Shown in pieces: positions 18,006-29,100 of a stretch of 64,000 nucleotides of DNA. Source of the DNA: Chitinophaga varians (GTDB lineage Bacteria; Bacteroidota; Bacteroidia; Chitinophagales; Chitinophagaceae); NCBI RefSeq assembly GCF_014529945.1, contig NZ_JACVFB010000003.1, forward strand, positions 372,001 through 436,000, given 5' to 3'. Below the pieces are notes generated by a model that was not told where the DNA came from, did not search any database, and saw only the letters and a list, made by a program, of their open reading frames with translations. How positions within the stretch are numbered: the first letter of the stretch is position 1; every line of letters begins with the position of its first letter. The translations under genes were made by a program, and so were the position numbers.

Positions 18006-20390
18006 TTATTGCAGCAGCGCATTCAGCGAATAATCCTTACCTGCCTCTGTATTGAGCACCACTATCTGATCGCGGTAACGCACCTGGCAACCGCCGTTTT
18101 TGGTGGCATGCAATGTAGCAGCCGCCAGGCGGCCATCTTTCCACGACATATTCACCACAAAACCACCGCGGGCACAAAGCCCGTTGGCCGTGCCGTTTTT
18201 CCATTCTGCGGGCAGCGCCGGCAGCAGTGTCACCATATTTTCATGGCTTTGCAGCAGCATTTCAGCGATACCGGCGGTAGCGCCGAAGTTACCATCTATC
18301 TGGAACGGCGGATGCAGGTTGAACAGGTTGTCCGCTGATTTATGTGCCAGGATGATATTAAGCGCTTTTAAGGCATCCGGGCCATTTTTCAGGCGCGCCC
18401 ACATATTGGTTACCCAGGCGGCGCTCCAGCCTGTCTGTGCCCCGCCGTGTTGCAGGCGGTATTCGAGCGATTTACGCGCGGCGTTGACATATTGCGGCGT
18501 CTGGGCTTCATTGAAAGCAGATCCCGGATACAAGGCATATAAATGCGACATATGGCGGTGGCCCGGTTCTTTCTCCGGGTAAGGTTTGGCCCATTCCATC
18601 ACGCGACCGTCTTCTCCGATCTGCGGCTGCAACAGGTTGTCTTTCGCCTGGCGCAGCTTGTCCAGGAAGGGGTCTGACTGCTGCAACACCGTGGCGGCCT
18701 GCAATACGTTGGTGAACAGTTCCTGTATCACCTCCTGGTCATGCGATGGTCCCATGCTGATCGTACCATTGCTGCCATCAGGCGCCTCAAAAGCGTTTTC
18801 CGGCGAAGAAGCCGGACCAGACACCAGTTTACCGGTCTCCGGATCTTTCACCAGCCAGCCCAGATAAAAACGGGCTGCTTCGCGCAGGGTAGGATATACT
18901 TTACGCAGATAAGCGGTGTCGCGGGTAAACGCAAAGTGCTCCCAGAGATGTTCGCAGATCCAGCCGCTGGCGCCGGTGGTAAGGCCCCAGGAAGGTTCTT
19001 CACCGGGTGAGGTAAAACCCCATACGTTCACAATAGGATTGATGCACCAGCCCGTACCGCCAAATTGGACGGCCGCCGACCGCGTAGCCGGCTTTTCAAT
19101 ACCCTGGATGAAATTGGTGAGCGACAAATGCAGCTCGCCCAGATTGGCCACTTCTGCGGGCCAGTAATTCATTTGTACGTTGATGTTAGTATGATAGTCG
19201 CCGTTCCACGGAGAAAGTATCTTGTTGGCCCAGATACCCTGCAAATTGGCCGGCAGCGTGTTTTTCCGGGCAGAAGAGATGAGCAGGTAACGGCCATATT
19301 GAAAATACAGTTCGGTCAGATGGTTGTCGTTGCCTGTTTCTTTGATCCGTTGCAGCCGTACATCCGTAGGCACGTCGTCTGCGGTATCATCGGCCAGTTG
19401 TAACACGACGCGGTTAAATAAGCGCTGGTAGTCTTTTACGTGGGCTTGTTTCAGTTGAGCGTAAGGCAGTGCCGTAGCGGCTTGCAGGGCTTTGGCGGTC
19501 AGTCCGCTGAAATCACGTCCTTTATAAACAGGGTAGTTAGGCAGATAATCAGTGGAAGCTGACAGGTACAATATGACTTCGTCAGCATGCTTTACGGTCA
19601 GCTGGTTACCGGTATACGCTACCTCTCCGCCTTTGCTGCGGGCCTGTAAACGGGCCATGTATTTCATGCCATCGCCGCCTTTGCCGTTGTTCAGGGCGCC
19701 GGTCATCACCAGTTCTTTGCCCGTTGTTTTCGTGGTAAACCGTTCGGGGCGGTCCATGGTGGCGGAAAAGCTGACAGCGCCTTTTTTGTCGGCCGATAAT
19801 CTTACGGCCAGCACATTAGCCGGCGCGCTGACAAAGTATTCGCGGGTATAATGCACGCCATCCTGTTCGTAGCTTACACGAACGGTGGCATCGTCCAGCT
19901 GCAAACTACGCTGATAACCGGTATAAGGCGTGCTTTTACCGAAATCCAGCCGGAGGTCGCCCAGGGTCTGATAGGTACCAAACGGCACGTTGGAGCCGTT
20001 GCCATGGCCGGAGCCGGCGCCTTTGCAGATCTGTGTTTTATTCGTGAGGGCCGTCGCTTCTTTAAACTTGCCTTCGAACAGCAGCTTTCTGATTTGGGGC
20101 AGATATTTGGCTGCCTCGGGATTGTCGTTGTCATCGTTGCTGCCGTTCCACAATGTCTTTTCGTTTAGTTGTATCCGTTCCTGGTTAACATCGCCGAATA
20201 CCATGGCGCCGATGTTGCCGTTGCCCAGTGGCAGGGCCTGTAGCCATGCCGGATCATCTTTCCAGGGAGAAGTGCCGTCTTTCGCGGTAGCGCTGGCAGG
20301 GGACGTATACCACAGCTTCATGGAGCGTTGCTGTGCAAATCCTGTGGCGGTGGTTGCAGCCGCCAGCAGGCAGGTGATCAGGTATTTCAT
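18006..20390 (-). CDS. Glycoside hydrolase family 95 (alpha-L-fucosidase type)
   Basis: A 794-residue secreted enzyme (signal peptide ..TATGFAQQ). The N-terminal domain has LWYTSPA..W..ALPLGNGNIGAMVFG and RIQLNEKTLWNG, the hallmark of GH95. The (alpha/alpha)6 catalytic domain includes NLQGIWANK..PWNGDYHTNINVQMNYWPAEVANL and HRHMSHLYALYPG. GH95 enzymes are inverting and remove alpha-1,2-L-fucose or alpha-L-galactose from plant or host glycans. The protein should be periplasmic or surface exposed. No SusC/SusD pair lies next to it, so it is not in an evident polysaccharide utilisation locus. Confidence 0.93.
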   Translation of the reverse strand: MKYLITCLLAAATTATGFAQQRSMKLWYTSPASATAKDGTSPWKDDPAWLQALPLGNGNIGAMVFGDVNQERIQLNEKTLWNGSNDDNDNPEAAKYLPQIRKLLFEGKFKEATALTNKTQICKGAGSGHGNGSNVPFGTYQTLGDLRLDFGKSTPYTGYQRSLQLDDATVRVSYEQDGVHYTREYFVSAPANVLAVRLSADKKGAVSFSATMDRPERFTTKTTGKELVMTGALNNGKGGDGMKYMARLQARSKGGEVAYTGNQLTVKHADEVILYLSASTDYLPNYPVYKGRDFSGLTAKALQAATALPYAQLKQAHVKDYQRLFNRVVLQLADDTADDVPTDVRLQRIKETGNDNHLTELYFQYGRYLLISSARKNTLPANLQGIWANKILSPWNGDYHTNINVQMNYWPAEVANLGELHLSLTNFIQGIEKPATRSAAVQFGGTGWCINPIVNVWGFTSPGEEPSWGLTTGASGWICEHLWEHFAFTRDTAYLRKVYPTLREAARFYLGWLVKDPETGKLVSGPASSPENAFEAPDGSNGTISMGPSHDQEVIQELFTNVLQAATVLQQSDPFLDKLRQAKDNLLQPQIGEDGRVMEWAKPYPEKEPGHRHMSHLYALYPGSAFNEAQTPQYVNAARKSLEYRLQHGGAQTGWSAAWVTNMWARLKNGPDALKALNIILAHKSADNLFNLHPPFQIDGNFGATAGIAEMLLQSHENMVTLLPALPAEWKNGTANGLCARGGFVVNMSWKDGRLAAATLHATKNGGCQVRYRDQIVVLNTEAGKDYSLNALLQ

Positions 20391-20560
20391 ATGCGCTGCA
20401 GTTTACATGCTATGGACGAAAGATAATAATATTATCGGCTATCCGTATACCTGTCACGCGTTCTTAACGTCACTAATCGTATTTTAATGCCGGAGTAACG
20501 GTATTTTAACTTTCTTGCGCCAATTCTATGATTTAAATTAATGATCAGAAAAGATGGGTT

Positions 20561-20866
20561 ATGGCAAACGAGAACAATAAATCACCCCATATCCTCAACA
20601 CATCCAGTAACCTGTTGGGGTTTTGTCTGATAGTGCTCACCTCTATCAAGGTGGCACATTTTAATCAGATCACGATTATCGATGATAGTACGGGGATCGC
20701 GGCTATTTTGCTGACAGGCAGCTGTATTTTATCTTTTCTGTCGATGCGGTCGAAACAGCGAAGGAGGAGTGAAAAACTGGAGGAAGCTGCAGATTACATC
20801 TTCCTCCTGTCTTTGGTATGCATCAGTGTAACGATTATTATCGTTTCATTTAATCTGCTGGCTTAA
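20561..20866 (+). CDS. Small membrane protein of unknown function
   Basis: A 101-residue protein with three hydrophobic segments (about residues 18-34, 44-60 and 79-99) and a short basic/acidic loop (RSKQRRRSEKLEEAAD) between the second and third. I do not recognise a family. A promoter-like TTTA-N20-TAACTTTC lies at 20483-20514 with one mismatch to the Bacteroidota -7 consensus. It converges with the outer-membrane barrel gene, the stop codons being 4 bp apart. Confidence 0.65.
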   Translation: MANENNKSPHILNTSSNLLGFCLIVLTSIKVAHFNQITIIDDSTGIAAILLTGSCILSFLSMRSKQRRRSEKLEEAADYIFLLSLVCISVTIIIVSFNLLA

Positions 20867-20870
20867 CAGC

Positions 20871-21647
20871 TTATTTTTTGTCTTTAATACGGTAAGAGTA
20901 ACCCAGTACTACCACGCCTGCACCGGTGTTGTTCTCACCGTTTTTGGCGTCTTTCTGGATTTTCACGAAACCATAGTTACCACCACCTTCGATGAAGACA
21001 GCGCTTCTGCTGTTAACGTGGTAGGCCAAACCTACGTGACCGGAGATACCGAAGTTGGCCTTTTTCAGCTCATCTTTGATATTCTCGGTATGGTTGAAGT
21101 CCGCTGACGGGATGATAGGTTGTGTGTGCGCGTCATCCAGGAAAATCGGGCTTGTACCGCTGGTTTCATTTTTACCGTCCAGCAGGAAGCTCACAAACGG
21201 ACCGGCAGCTACATACAGGTCCCATTTAGGGCTGAAACCGAAATGGTATTTAGCCAGTACCGGTATCATCAGGTAATTGAATTTGGCCTTGTTGTCATAG
21301 GTAGCGTACAAATACTGAGGCACAGGCTGCCCCTGTTGTTGGAAGAACCCTGCCATTTCCGGCGTCGGCGTAAATCCCTGGTTACCGTCTTTTTTACCGC
21401 CCTGTGCAGAATATCTGATTTCAGGCTGGATAGAAAAACGTTTGGTGAGATGGAATTCTGCGTGTATGCCGGCGTCCAGCCCCAGTCTGGAGCTCCAGCC
21501 GCTATTAATAGGATTGGAAGAACTGCCGGAAGTCAGATTAGGGATACTTAAACCAGCCTTTGCACCAAGATCGATTTGTGCTTTTGCAACGAACGGAGAC
21601 AGCGCAGTCACTGCAACTACGGCAACGACTAAACGTAATTTTTTCAT
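20871..21647 (-). CDS. Outer-membrane beta-barrel protein (porin family, OMP_b-brl)
   Basis: A 258-residue protein. The ATG at 21647 is chosen because MKKLRLVVAVVAVTALSPFVAKA is a perfect signal peptide; an in-frame ATG 19 codons earlier is not. The mature part starts QIDLGAKAGLSIPNL and alternates aromatic and polar residues in strands, ending in VVLGYSYRIKDKK, typical of the eight-stranded Bacteroidota outer-membrane barrel family (PF13568). The role is unknown; these are usually structural or small transport proteins. Confidence 0.88.
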   Translation of the reverse strand: MKKLRLVVAVVAVTALSPFVAKAQIDLGAKAGLSIPNLTSGSSSNPINSGWSSRLGLDAGIHAEFHLTKRFSIQPEIRYSAQGGKKDGNQGFTPTPEMAGFFQQQGQPVPQYLYATYDNKAKFNYLMIPVLAKYHFGFSPKWDLYVAAGPFVSFLLDGKNETSGTSPIFLDDAHTQPIIPSADFNHTENIKDELKKANFGISGHVGLAYHVNSRSAVFIEGGGNYGFVKIQKDAKNGENNTGAGVVVLGYSYRIKDKK

Positions 21648-21746
21648 AAGGTTTTGTTTGTAAAAGAATAGTTTTCCCGGTAGCATTCCATACCGGTTGA
21701 TCATATAAAGCTACGACTATACGATTAAATACAAACAATATTTTTG

Positions 21747-22493
21747 TTAATCACCCAGACAAGCCAGCATGGCATCTACTACGCTCCGGGTGCCTTCAGG
21801 GTCTCTTACCGCCACACAGCGTACGCCGGCCTGCAACGCCGGATAGTCGTTGCCCCCTTCAAACAGGGCATCTCCCACAAACAACATCTCCTCAATGGTT
21901 ACGTGTAGGGTATCCCGTAACTTTCGGATACCATATGCTTTGTCTATACCTTCTTTCGTAATATCAACAGACGTCATGCCACCAAGATTGACAGCAAAGC
22001 CGGGAATCAATTTATCAAGTATCTGCTGGATCTTCTTTCGTCTGGTAAAATCGGGGTCCCAGCTTTTTTTGGCGTCTACCGGCGCTTCCTGTCCCAGCGC
22101 CGACCACGTGATCTGGCTGCCACGATCTTCGATCTGCTCCCCCCAGGTTTTTTCTACAGCATACCCCGCTTCACTGACGGCCGACTGCAGGGACCGGATA
22201 ATTTTTGCTTTCTCTTCCTCCGTGAAATTTTCTGCATACAACAACTGCCACGATTGCTGATAATGATAAAACTGTGTGCCACAGGTAGGCAATATGTACA
22301 GCGCTGTCAAACGCGCTGCCGGTGGTAACAACCGCAATACCTGCTTTTCAAACTGTTCCCATTTGCCACCGGAAATAATGGCTACCTGTGTAATCTGCGT
22401 CAGACGCGACAGCAGACCGGCCATCCCTTCGTCGATGGCCGACTTGCTCACCGCCAGGGTCCCGTCCAGATCAAACACGATCAACTTTTTCAT
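21747..22493 (-). CDS. HAD-IIB family phosphatase
   Basis: A 248-residue HAD hydrolase. Motif I is FDLDGTL with the nucleophile and acid/base Asp, motif II is in IISGGKW, and motif IV is [17 protein letters not shown]. The C2-type cap between them (..[19 protein letters not shown]..) places it with sucrose-phosphatase and phosphomannomutase-like HAD-IIB enzymes that act on sugar phosphates. Its first 23 bases lie inside the end of the transketolase gene, so the two are probably translationally coupled and the substrate may be a sugar phosphate from that pathway (inference). Confidence 0.88.
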   Translation of the reverse strand: MKKLIVFDLDGTLAVSKSAIDEGMAGLLSRLTQITQVAIISGGKWEQFEKQVLRLLPPAARLTALYILPTCGTQFYHYQQSWQLLYAENFTEEEKAKIIRSLQSAVSEAGYAVEKTWGEQIEDRGSQITWSALGQEAPVDAKKSWDPDFTRRKKIQQILDKLIPGFAVNLGGMTSVDITKEGIDKAYGIRKLRDTLHVTIEEMLFVGDALFEGGNDYPALQAGVRCVAVRDPEGTRSVVDAMLACLGD

Positions 22494-24501
22494 GCTGCAA
22501 CAGTTTACGCGATTTTTCCAACACGTTGTCTACTGTAAACCCATAGTGTTTGAACAACTCTTTTGCCGGCGCACTGGACCCGAAATGAGTGAGACCGATC
22601 ATGACTCCTTTTTCACCAATCCATTGTTCCCATCCTTCCGGTGAACCGGCTTCAATGGCCACACGGGCTTTCACGGCGGGCGGCAATACCTGTTGCCGGT
22701 AGTTCTCCGTTTGTTCGCGGAACAATTCCCAGCTCGGCATGCTCACCACTCTGGCATCAATATCTTCCTCCCACAGCTTTTGCTGGGCTTCCAGCGCCAG
22801 CTGCACTTCTGAACCGGTGGCTATCAGTATCAGGGCAGGCTTATCTCCTTTTTCCTTCGACAGGATGTAGGCGCCCTGTTGCAAACCACGGGCAGATCCT
22901 GTCTTGCTGCTGTCCGCAATGGGCAGCTTCTGCCGCGTCAATACCAGCATGGTCGGTCCTTTCGCGCGGGCTATCGCTGTATGCCAGGCCCATGCCGCTT
23001 CGTTGGCATCTGCCGGCCGTATCACACACAGATGCGGCATGGCACGCAGCGAAGCCAGGTGTTCCACCGGCTGATGTGTGGTGCCATCTTCTCCCAACCC
23101 GATACTGTCATGTGTCATGACGTAAATAACGGGCAGCTCCATGATGCAGGCCAGGCGGATGGCGGGCCGCGCATAATCCGTGAAAATAAAGAAGGTAGCG
23201 GCATATGCCCGTACCCCACCGTGCAGCTGTAGGCCGGAGCTGGCGGCACACATCACATGTTCACGGATGCCCCATGCAATATTGCGGTTTTCATAATGTT
23301 CCTTACTAAAGTACCCGGATGATTTGATCAGCGTAAGCGTGGACGGTTCCAGGTCACCGCTGCCTCCCAGCAGCCATGGCAGCTTGTCTGCCACCGCATG
23401 GAGAAATGCGGAAGATATTTCCCGCGTGGCTTTGGGGCCGTCTTCGGGTTTGTACACCGGTACATCTTTATCCCAACCATCGGGCAGTTCCTGAGCAACA
23501 TACTGCTGCAACAGCGCATATTCTGCCGGATACTTGTTTTGATATGCTTCCTTCAGCTTATCCCACGATTGTTCGGTATCCTTCCCTTGCTCAATCACCT
23601 TCTTCATGTACACCCTTACGTCTTCCGGTACCAGAAAGTCCTCATCCGGCGGCCAGCCATAAAATTCTTTGGTGAGCTTTATTTCATCAGCGCCCAGCGG
23701 AGAACCATGCGCTTCGGGGGTATCCTGCTTATGTGGGGCGCCATATCCGATATGGGTGCGCAACAGGATCATAGAAGGCTTGTCTGTCACGGCTTTGGCC
23801 GCGGCAAAGGCGTCCGATATGGCTTTCAGGTCGTTCCCCTGGTCGCCCAGGTCCTGCACATGCCAGTGATATGCTTCAAACCGTTTGGCCACATCATCGG
23901 AATACGTCAGCGATGTATTACCTTCTATCGTGATATGATTATTATCATACAAACATATGAGTTTACCTAAACCCAGATGCCCCGCCACAGAAGCGGCTTC
24001 ATGAGAAGCGCCTTCCATCAGGTCGCCATCACTACAGAAAACGTAGGTATGATGGTCAATAATTTTTATATCATCTTTATTAAAAATAGCGGCCAGATGC
24101 GCTTCGGCCATGGCCATCCCCACGGCGGTCATAATACCCTGTCCCAACGGCCCTGTAGTGGTTTCTATGCCCGGTGTAAGGCGGTATTCCGGATGCCCCG
24201 GCGTATTACTGCCCCACTGCCGGAACGCCTTGATATCATCCAGCGAAATATCATAACCGGTGAGATGTAATACCGCATATTGTAGCATCGAAGCGTGGCC
24301 ATTGGACAACACAAACCGGTCGCGGTTAAACCAGTCCGGCTTTCGGGGATTATACCGCAAATGCTCCGTCCACAGTACAAATGCCGCCGGCGCCAGTGCC
24401 ATCGGCGTGCCCGGATGCCCTGAATTCGCTTTCTGTACCGCATCCATTGCGAGGCAACGAATGGTGTCAATACACTTTTCTTCGATGGTCATTGCTTTCA
24501 T
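22471..24501 (-). CDS. tkt: Transketolase
   Basis: A 676-residue thiamine-diphosphate enzyme exchanging two-carbon ketol units in the pentose phosphate pathway. I prefer the ATG at 24501 ([31 protein letters not shown]); the frame extends 32 codons further upstream without family similarity. SDGDLMEG at residues 157-164 is the thiamine-diphosphate/metal motif, and [26 protein letters not shown] lies in the pyrimidine-binding domain. Full length for the single-chain family. It overlaps the downstream HAD phosphatase by 23 bp. Confidence 0.96.
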   Translation of the reverse strand: MKAMTIEEKCIDTIRCLAMDAVQKANSGHPGTPMALAPAAFVLWTEHLRYNPRKPDWFNRDRFVLSNGHASMLQYAVLHLTGYDISLDDIKAFRQWGSNTPGHPEYRLTPGIETTTGPLGQGIMTAVGMAMAEAHLAAIFNKDDIKIIDHHTYVFCSDGDLMEGASHEAASVAGHLGLGKLICLYDNNHITIEGNTSLTYSDDVAKRFEAYHWHVQDLGDQGNDLKAISDAFAAAKAVTDKPSMILLRTHIGYGAPHKQDTPEAHGSPLGADEIKLTKEFYGWPPDEDFLVPEDVRVYMKKVIEQGKDTEQSWDKLKEAYQNKYPAEYALLQQYVAQELPDGWDKDVPVYKPEDGPKATREISSAFLHAVADKLPWLLGGSGDLEPSTLTLIKSSGYFSKEHYENRNIAWGIREHVMCAASSGLQLHGGVRAYAATFFIFTDYARPAIRLACIMELPVIYVMTHDSIGLGEDGTTHQPVEHLASLRAMPHLCVIRPADANEAAWAWHTAIARAKGPTMLVLTRQKLPIADSSKTGSARGLQQGAYILSKEKGDKPALILIATGSEVQLALEAQQKLWEEDIDARVVSMPSWELFREQTENYRQQVLPPAVKARVAIEAGSPEGWEQWIGEKGVMIGLTHFGSSAPAKELFKHYGFTVDNVLEKSRKLLQHEKVDRV

Positions 24502-24589
24502 GATATGCTTTTTAGTGGAGATAGTAGGTAAGCAAAGCCACAAATAAGGTACCAACTGACGTAAATCATCCGCCGGCTGACTGGTATCA

Positions 24590-24620
24590 TTTACCACCCC
24601 TGGAGGTCGCGGTACTTTTG
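24590..24620 (+). promoter_or_regulatory. Candidate promoter of aspA
   Basis: TTTA (24590-24593), a 19-bp spacer and TACTTTTG (24613-24620) fit the Bacteroidota consensus TTTG-N19/21-TAnnTTTG. The predicted start site near 24627 gives a leader of about 35 nt before the aspA ATG. Confidence 0.55.
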
Positions 24621-24662
24621 TGTTGTCAAAACAATGATCCTAACCACTAAAAATATTCAGCG

Positions 24663-26081
24663 ATGAAACAGACATTCAGAAAAGAACACGACTTCCTCGG
24701 AGAAAGAAAAATAGACGACGCCGTATATTATGGTATCCAAACCCTCAGGGCCATAGAGAACTTCCACATCACCGGCGTGCCCGTTTCCCGCGAACCGGTA
24801 TTCATCAAAGCACTGGGCTATGTTAAAAAAGCCGCCGCCATGGCCAATATGGAACTGGGCGTATTGCCCCGCGAACCAGGCGACGCCATTATGAAAGCGA
24901 GCGACCGGCTCATCGCCGGTGAACTGACAGACCAGTTCCCCACCGATATGATACAAGGTGGCGCCGGGACCTCTGTAAACATGAACGCTAATGAAGTCAT
25001 CGCCAACGCGGGACTGGAATATATGGGTCATCCCAAAGGCGCTTATGAATACCTGCATCCCAACAATCATGTCAACTGCTCCCAGAGCACGAATGACGCC
25101 TATCCCACCGCCATGCGTATTGCGCTGTACCTGAAAGTCAATGATCTGTTGACTTCCATCGACCTGCTGCAAAAGTCTTTCGGTAAAAAAGGGAAGGAAT
25201 TTGCCAACGTGCTGAAAATGGGCCGTACACAATTGCAGGACGCGGTGCCGATGAGCCTCGGCGCTGAATTCAACGCCTTCGCCACCACCCTGCGGGAAGA
25301 CATACAACGACTGCGCGAAATACAGGCGCTGCTGACAGAAGTCAACATGGGCGCTACCGCCATCGGTACCACCATCAATGCGCCGGCCGGCTATCCGGAG
25401 CTGGTGACCCAATACCTCGGCGAAGTCACCGGACTGCCTATTGTACTGGCCACCGACCTCGTGGAAGCGACTTCCGATACCGGCGCATTGGTACTTTTGT
25501 CCGGCATGCTGAAACGCACGGCGGTGAAAGTGTCCAAGATATGTAACGACCTCCGGCTGCTCTCTTCCGGACCACGGGTAGGGCTAAACGAAATCAACCT
25601 GCCGCAACTGCAACCAGGTTCTTCTATTATGCCGGGCAAGGTGAATCCGGTTATTCCGGAAGTGGTGAACCAGACCGCCTACTATGTGATCGGCAGTGAC
25701 CTCACCATTACCATGGCCGCCGAAGCAGGCCAGCTGCAGCTCAACGTGATGGAGCCGGTGATCGCTTTCAGCCTGTTCAATATGATCACTTACCTGCAAC
25801 ACGCTTTTGATACGCTCCGCCTCAAATGTGTGGACGGTATCACCGCCAATGCAGACGTGTCCAAAGCGATGGTGATGAACAGCATCGGCATCGTGACAGC
25901 ACTGAACCCGTTGCTGGGTTATGAAACCTGTGCTGCCATTGCCAAAGAAGCATTAAAAACCGGTAAAACCATTCATCAGATAGTCGTAGCAGAAAAAGGA
26001 TATATCACAGAAGAACAGTGGAATGATATCTATTCTTTCGAGAACATGATCCATCCACACGGCATTTACACAAAAGCATAA
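24663..26081 (+). CDS. aspA: Aspartate ammonia-lyase (aspartase)
   Basis: A 472-residue enzyme of the fumarase/aspartase superfamily that converts L-aspartate to fumarate and ammonia. The superfamily signature GSSIMPGKVNPVIPE lies near residue 320 and includes the catalytic loop serine. NCSQSTNDAYPTAMRIA and MGRTQLQDAVPMSLG are the other two conserved regions. The start RKEHDFLGERKIDDAVYYGIQTLRA is typical of AspA rather than fumarase C. It has its own promoter and terminator, so it is probably monocistronic. Confidence 0.95.
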   Translation: MKQTFRKEHDFLGERKIDDAVYYGIQTLRAIENFHITGVPVSREPVFIKALGYVKKAAAMANMELGVLPREPGDAIMKASDRLIAGELTDQFPTDMIQGGAGTSVNMNANEVIANAGLEYMGHPKGAYEYLHPNNHVNCSQSTNDAYPTAMRIALYLKVNDLLTSIDLLQKSFGKKGKEFANVLKMGRTQLQDAVPMSLGAEFNAFATTLREDIQRLREIQALLTEVNMGATAIGTTINAPAGYPELVTQYLGEVTGLPIVLATDLVEATSDTGALVLLSGMLKRTAVKVSKICNDLRLLSSGPRVGLNEINLPQLQPGSSIMPGKVNPVIPEVVNQTAYYVIGSDLTITMAAEAGQLQLNVMEPVIAFSLFNMITYLQHAFDTLRLKCVDGITANADVSKAMVMNSIGIVTALNPLLGYETCAAIAKEALKTGKTIHQIVVAEKGYITEEQWNDIYSFENMIHPHGIYTKA

Positions 26082-26085
26082 AAAA

Positions 26086-26126
26086 GAAAACCCGGGAACG
26101 TCACTGTTCCCGGGTTTTCTTTTTTT
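26086..26126. terminator. Strong bidirectional terminator after aspA
   Basis: Perfect 14-bp arms GAAAACCCGGGAAC (26086-26099) and GTTCCCGGGTTTTC (26106-26119) with a 6-nt loop, then a run of T on the plus side. A-rich sequence on the other side lets it serve the convergent protease gene too. Confidence 0.9.
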
Positions 26127-26137
26127 ATAGACAGATC

Positions 26138-29100
26138 TTATTTGATCTCTTTCAGCATTTCTTTCACAGCAGTTTCCAGCTGATCATCTTTACCGGCCAG
26201 GAAATCCTCATAGCGCAGCGGCACACGGATGTCCGGTTCCACCTGTAAGTTTTCCGTAGGGCGACCTTCTTTACCGATAGTAGCAATCATTGGAATACCA
26301 AATACGATTGAAGGATCTATCTGTGTTTCCCACCATACGGCAGTACCGGTACCCGGAACAGGCATACCAATCAGTTTACCCAGCTTACCTTGTTTGTATA
26401 CATAAGGGAAGATAAAGGCATCGCTGTAGTTGCCTTCGCTCATCAGCACACAGCTGGGGCCCTGCCATTGGCCTTGTGGTTCGCCGCCTTTCAGCAGGTC
26501 GCCCTGTGGCGCAAAGTCCAGGTATTTTTTACCGCTGAGGAAATTGTACAGGTCATCGTGCAGCCATCCACCGCCATTGAAGCGGGTATCTACGATGAGT
26601 GCCTGTTTGCCTCTGTTTTTACCCATTACTTCATCGTATACGGAACGGAAGCTGGCGTCGTTCATGCCTTGTACGTGTACATAGCCTACTTTGCCACCAC
26701 TGAGTTTATCTACCATCTTACGCATGTTGTTCACCCAACGTTTGTACATCAGGGTACCTTCTTCGCCGCGGCTGATAGGTTTCACGGTTTCTTCGTAGTG
26801 TTTACCGTCTGCATCGGTGAAGCTGATCAGGACATTATGACCCGCTTTGCGGTTCAGCTGTTCTGCCCAGTCTCTTTTAGCCGTCACGGCTTCTCCGTCA
26901 ATTTTGTCGATCACCGCGCCGGCTTTCATTTTGCTGCCAGCCTTATCAAACGGACCACCATCAATGATTTCATCTACTTTCAGACCATCTTTGGTGAAAC
27001 GTTCGTCGAACAGCAGACCGAGGGAAGCAGTCGCATCGCCATCAGGGCGTACAGCAGTATAGCGGCCACCGGTGTGGGAACCGTTCAGTTCACCCAGCAT
27101 TTCGCTCAGCAGCTCCTGGAAGTCGTAGTTATTGCTGATGTGAGGGAGGAAACGCGCATAAGCATCGCGGTACATTTTCCAGTCCATGTTACGGATGGTA
27201 GGATCGTAGAATTTCTCTTTCACCTGTTTCCATGCGTGGTCCAGAATATAGGCACGCTCTGCGGCCTGGTCCAGCAACATTTCAGAGCTGATGCTGATAG
27301 GCGTGATCTTACCGGAAGCAACGTCCACTTTCACTACACTGCCTCTGTTGCTCACAAAGAGGGAGTTGCCATCTTTGCTGAGTTCAATACCACCGGGCGT
27401 ACCTCCCAGTTTAGCAAGAATTTTGGTATCGCCGGTGCGGGGTTCTGTTACCCACAGATCGTATCCTTTTTCAAAAGCAGCGGTGTAATACAGCTTGCTG
27501 TTGTCTTTACTCATCACGTAGTCGCTGATGGAAGCGCTGTTGATGGTAAGGCGCTGCTGGCGGTTGTCCAGGTTATTGAAATCCGGGCGGAAATCTTTTT
27601 TCGCTGCGGTGGTGTCTTTCTTTGCAGCGGTGTCTTTACCACCTTTTTTAGCGTTGTCTTCCTGTTCTTTCAGGAGATTAAACTCATCTTTGGACAGTTT
27701 GTATTTGTCGAAAGTTTCCTGATCGAAGAATACAGCGTATACGTCTGTTTCACGGCTTCCCTGACGGGCCAGTGATTTGCGGCCTTCGCGGCTGCTCTCC
27801 CAGGTCATCAGTTTACCGTCAGCGCTCCATTTGATATTATTCTCACCGAAACCGCTGTTGACCGGCCTGATAGATTCTCCTTTACCATCAACCGGGATGA
27901 TAGTGGCATTGCTGGTGAAAGCATAGCCTCCCTGGTCTTCCACTACGATCCATTTGCTGTCGGGGCTCCAGGAGAAAGTCCAGTCACCATCGGAATAGGA
28001 GTGGTTATGGCCTTTGGGCAGCAGCACGCGGCTTTTGCCGGAAGCGATATTGAATACTTTCAGGATGTTACGGTCTTCCACATACGCAATTTCTTTTCCG
28101 TCAGGGGAGAACGATGGCTGGAATTCTTCCGCTGCAGTAGCGATGAGCGGCTCTTCTTTCAGCACGGTGGCCGCGAAGAAATAAGGCTCTTCTTTCCGTT
28201 CGATCGTGCTTTGATAGATATCCCAGTTGCCGTTGCGTTCAGCGGCATATACAAGCCGTTTGCCATCGGGAGACCATTTCACCATTCTTTCCTGTTGTGG
28301 TGTGTTGGTCACTCTTTTGGTCATATTGCCTTCCACGCTGGTCACAAACACTTCACCACGGGCCACGAAAGCCATCTGTTTACCATCGGGGCTCATGGCA
28401 AATTCAGTCACGTTGCCGTTTACAGGCAGTGGCTTCTGAATACCGTTACGGCCATCATTAAAGATGCGCACATTTATTTTTTGCGGTTGAGCGCCTTCTT
28501 TCAGCGTATATATCTCGCCGTTATAGGTGAAGCAGAAAGTGTTGTTGGTGGAGCGGGACAGGTGACGTACCGGATGTTTATCAAAACGGGTCAGCTGTTC
28601 CATTTTATTTTTGTCTGCCAGCGAAGATTTGAAGAGGTTCTGGGAGATACCACCTTTTTCACTCAGGTAGTAGATGCTGTTATCACTGCCAAACAACGGC
28701 TCACGGTCTTCCCCTTCGAAGGTAGACACCTGCTGATAGTTGTTTTTGTTGATGTCATACACCCAGATATCGCGGGTCACGGAAGATACGTGGTGTTTAC
28801 GCCAGGCATCCTCATACCCTTTGCGGTCCTGGAAGATGATCTGATCGCCTTTGCTGTTGTAGCGGGCAAATTCAGCACCTGCTGCGCTCACCAGCATCGG
28901 GCGGCCGCCTGTTACCGGAACGGTGTACAGGTTGTCGAACAAGCGATAGCTAAACCGGATGCTGGCAGCGGGAGCATTACGTCCTGCGCCGAAAAGCACC
29001 TGTTTGTTGTCTGGCGTGAAATCGTAGGGATAATCCGCACTGCTGTTGCTGGTAAGCCTTACGGGCGTACCGCCTTCTGCAGGCATGACAAAAACGTCGA

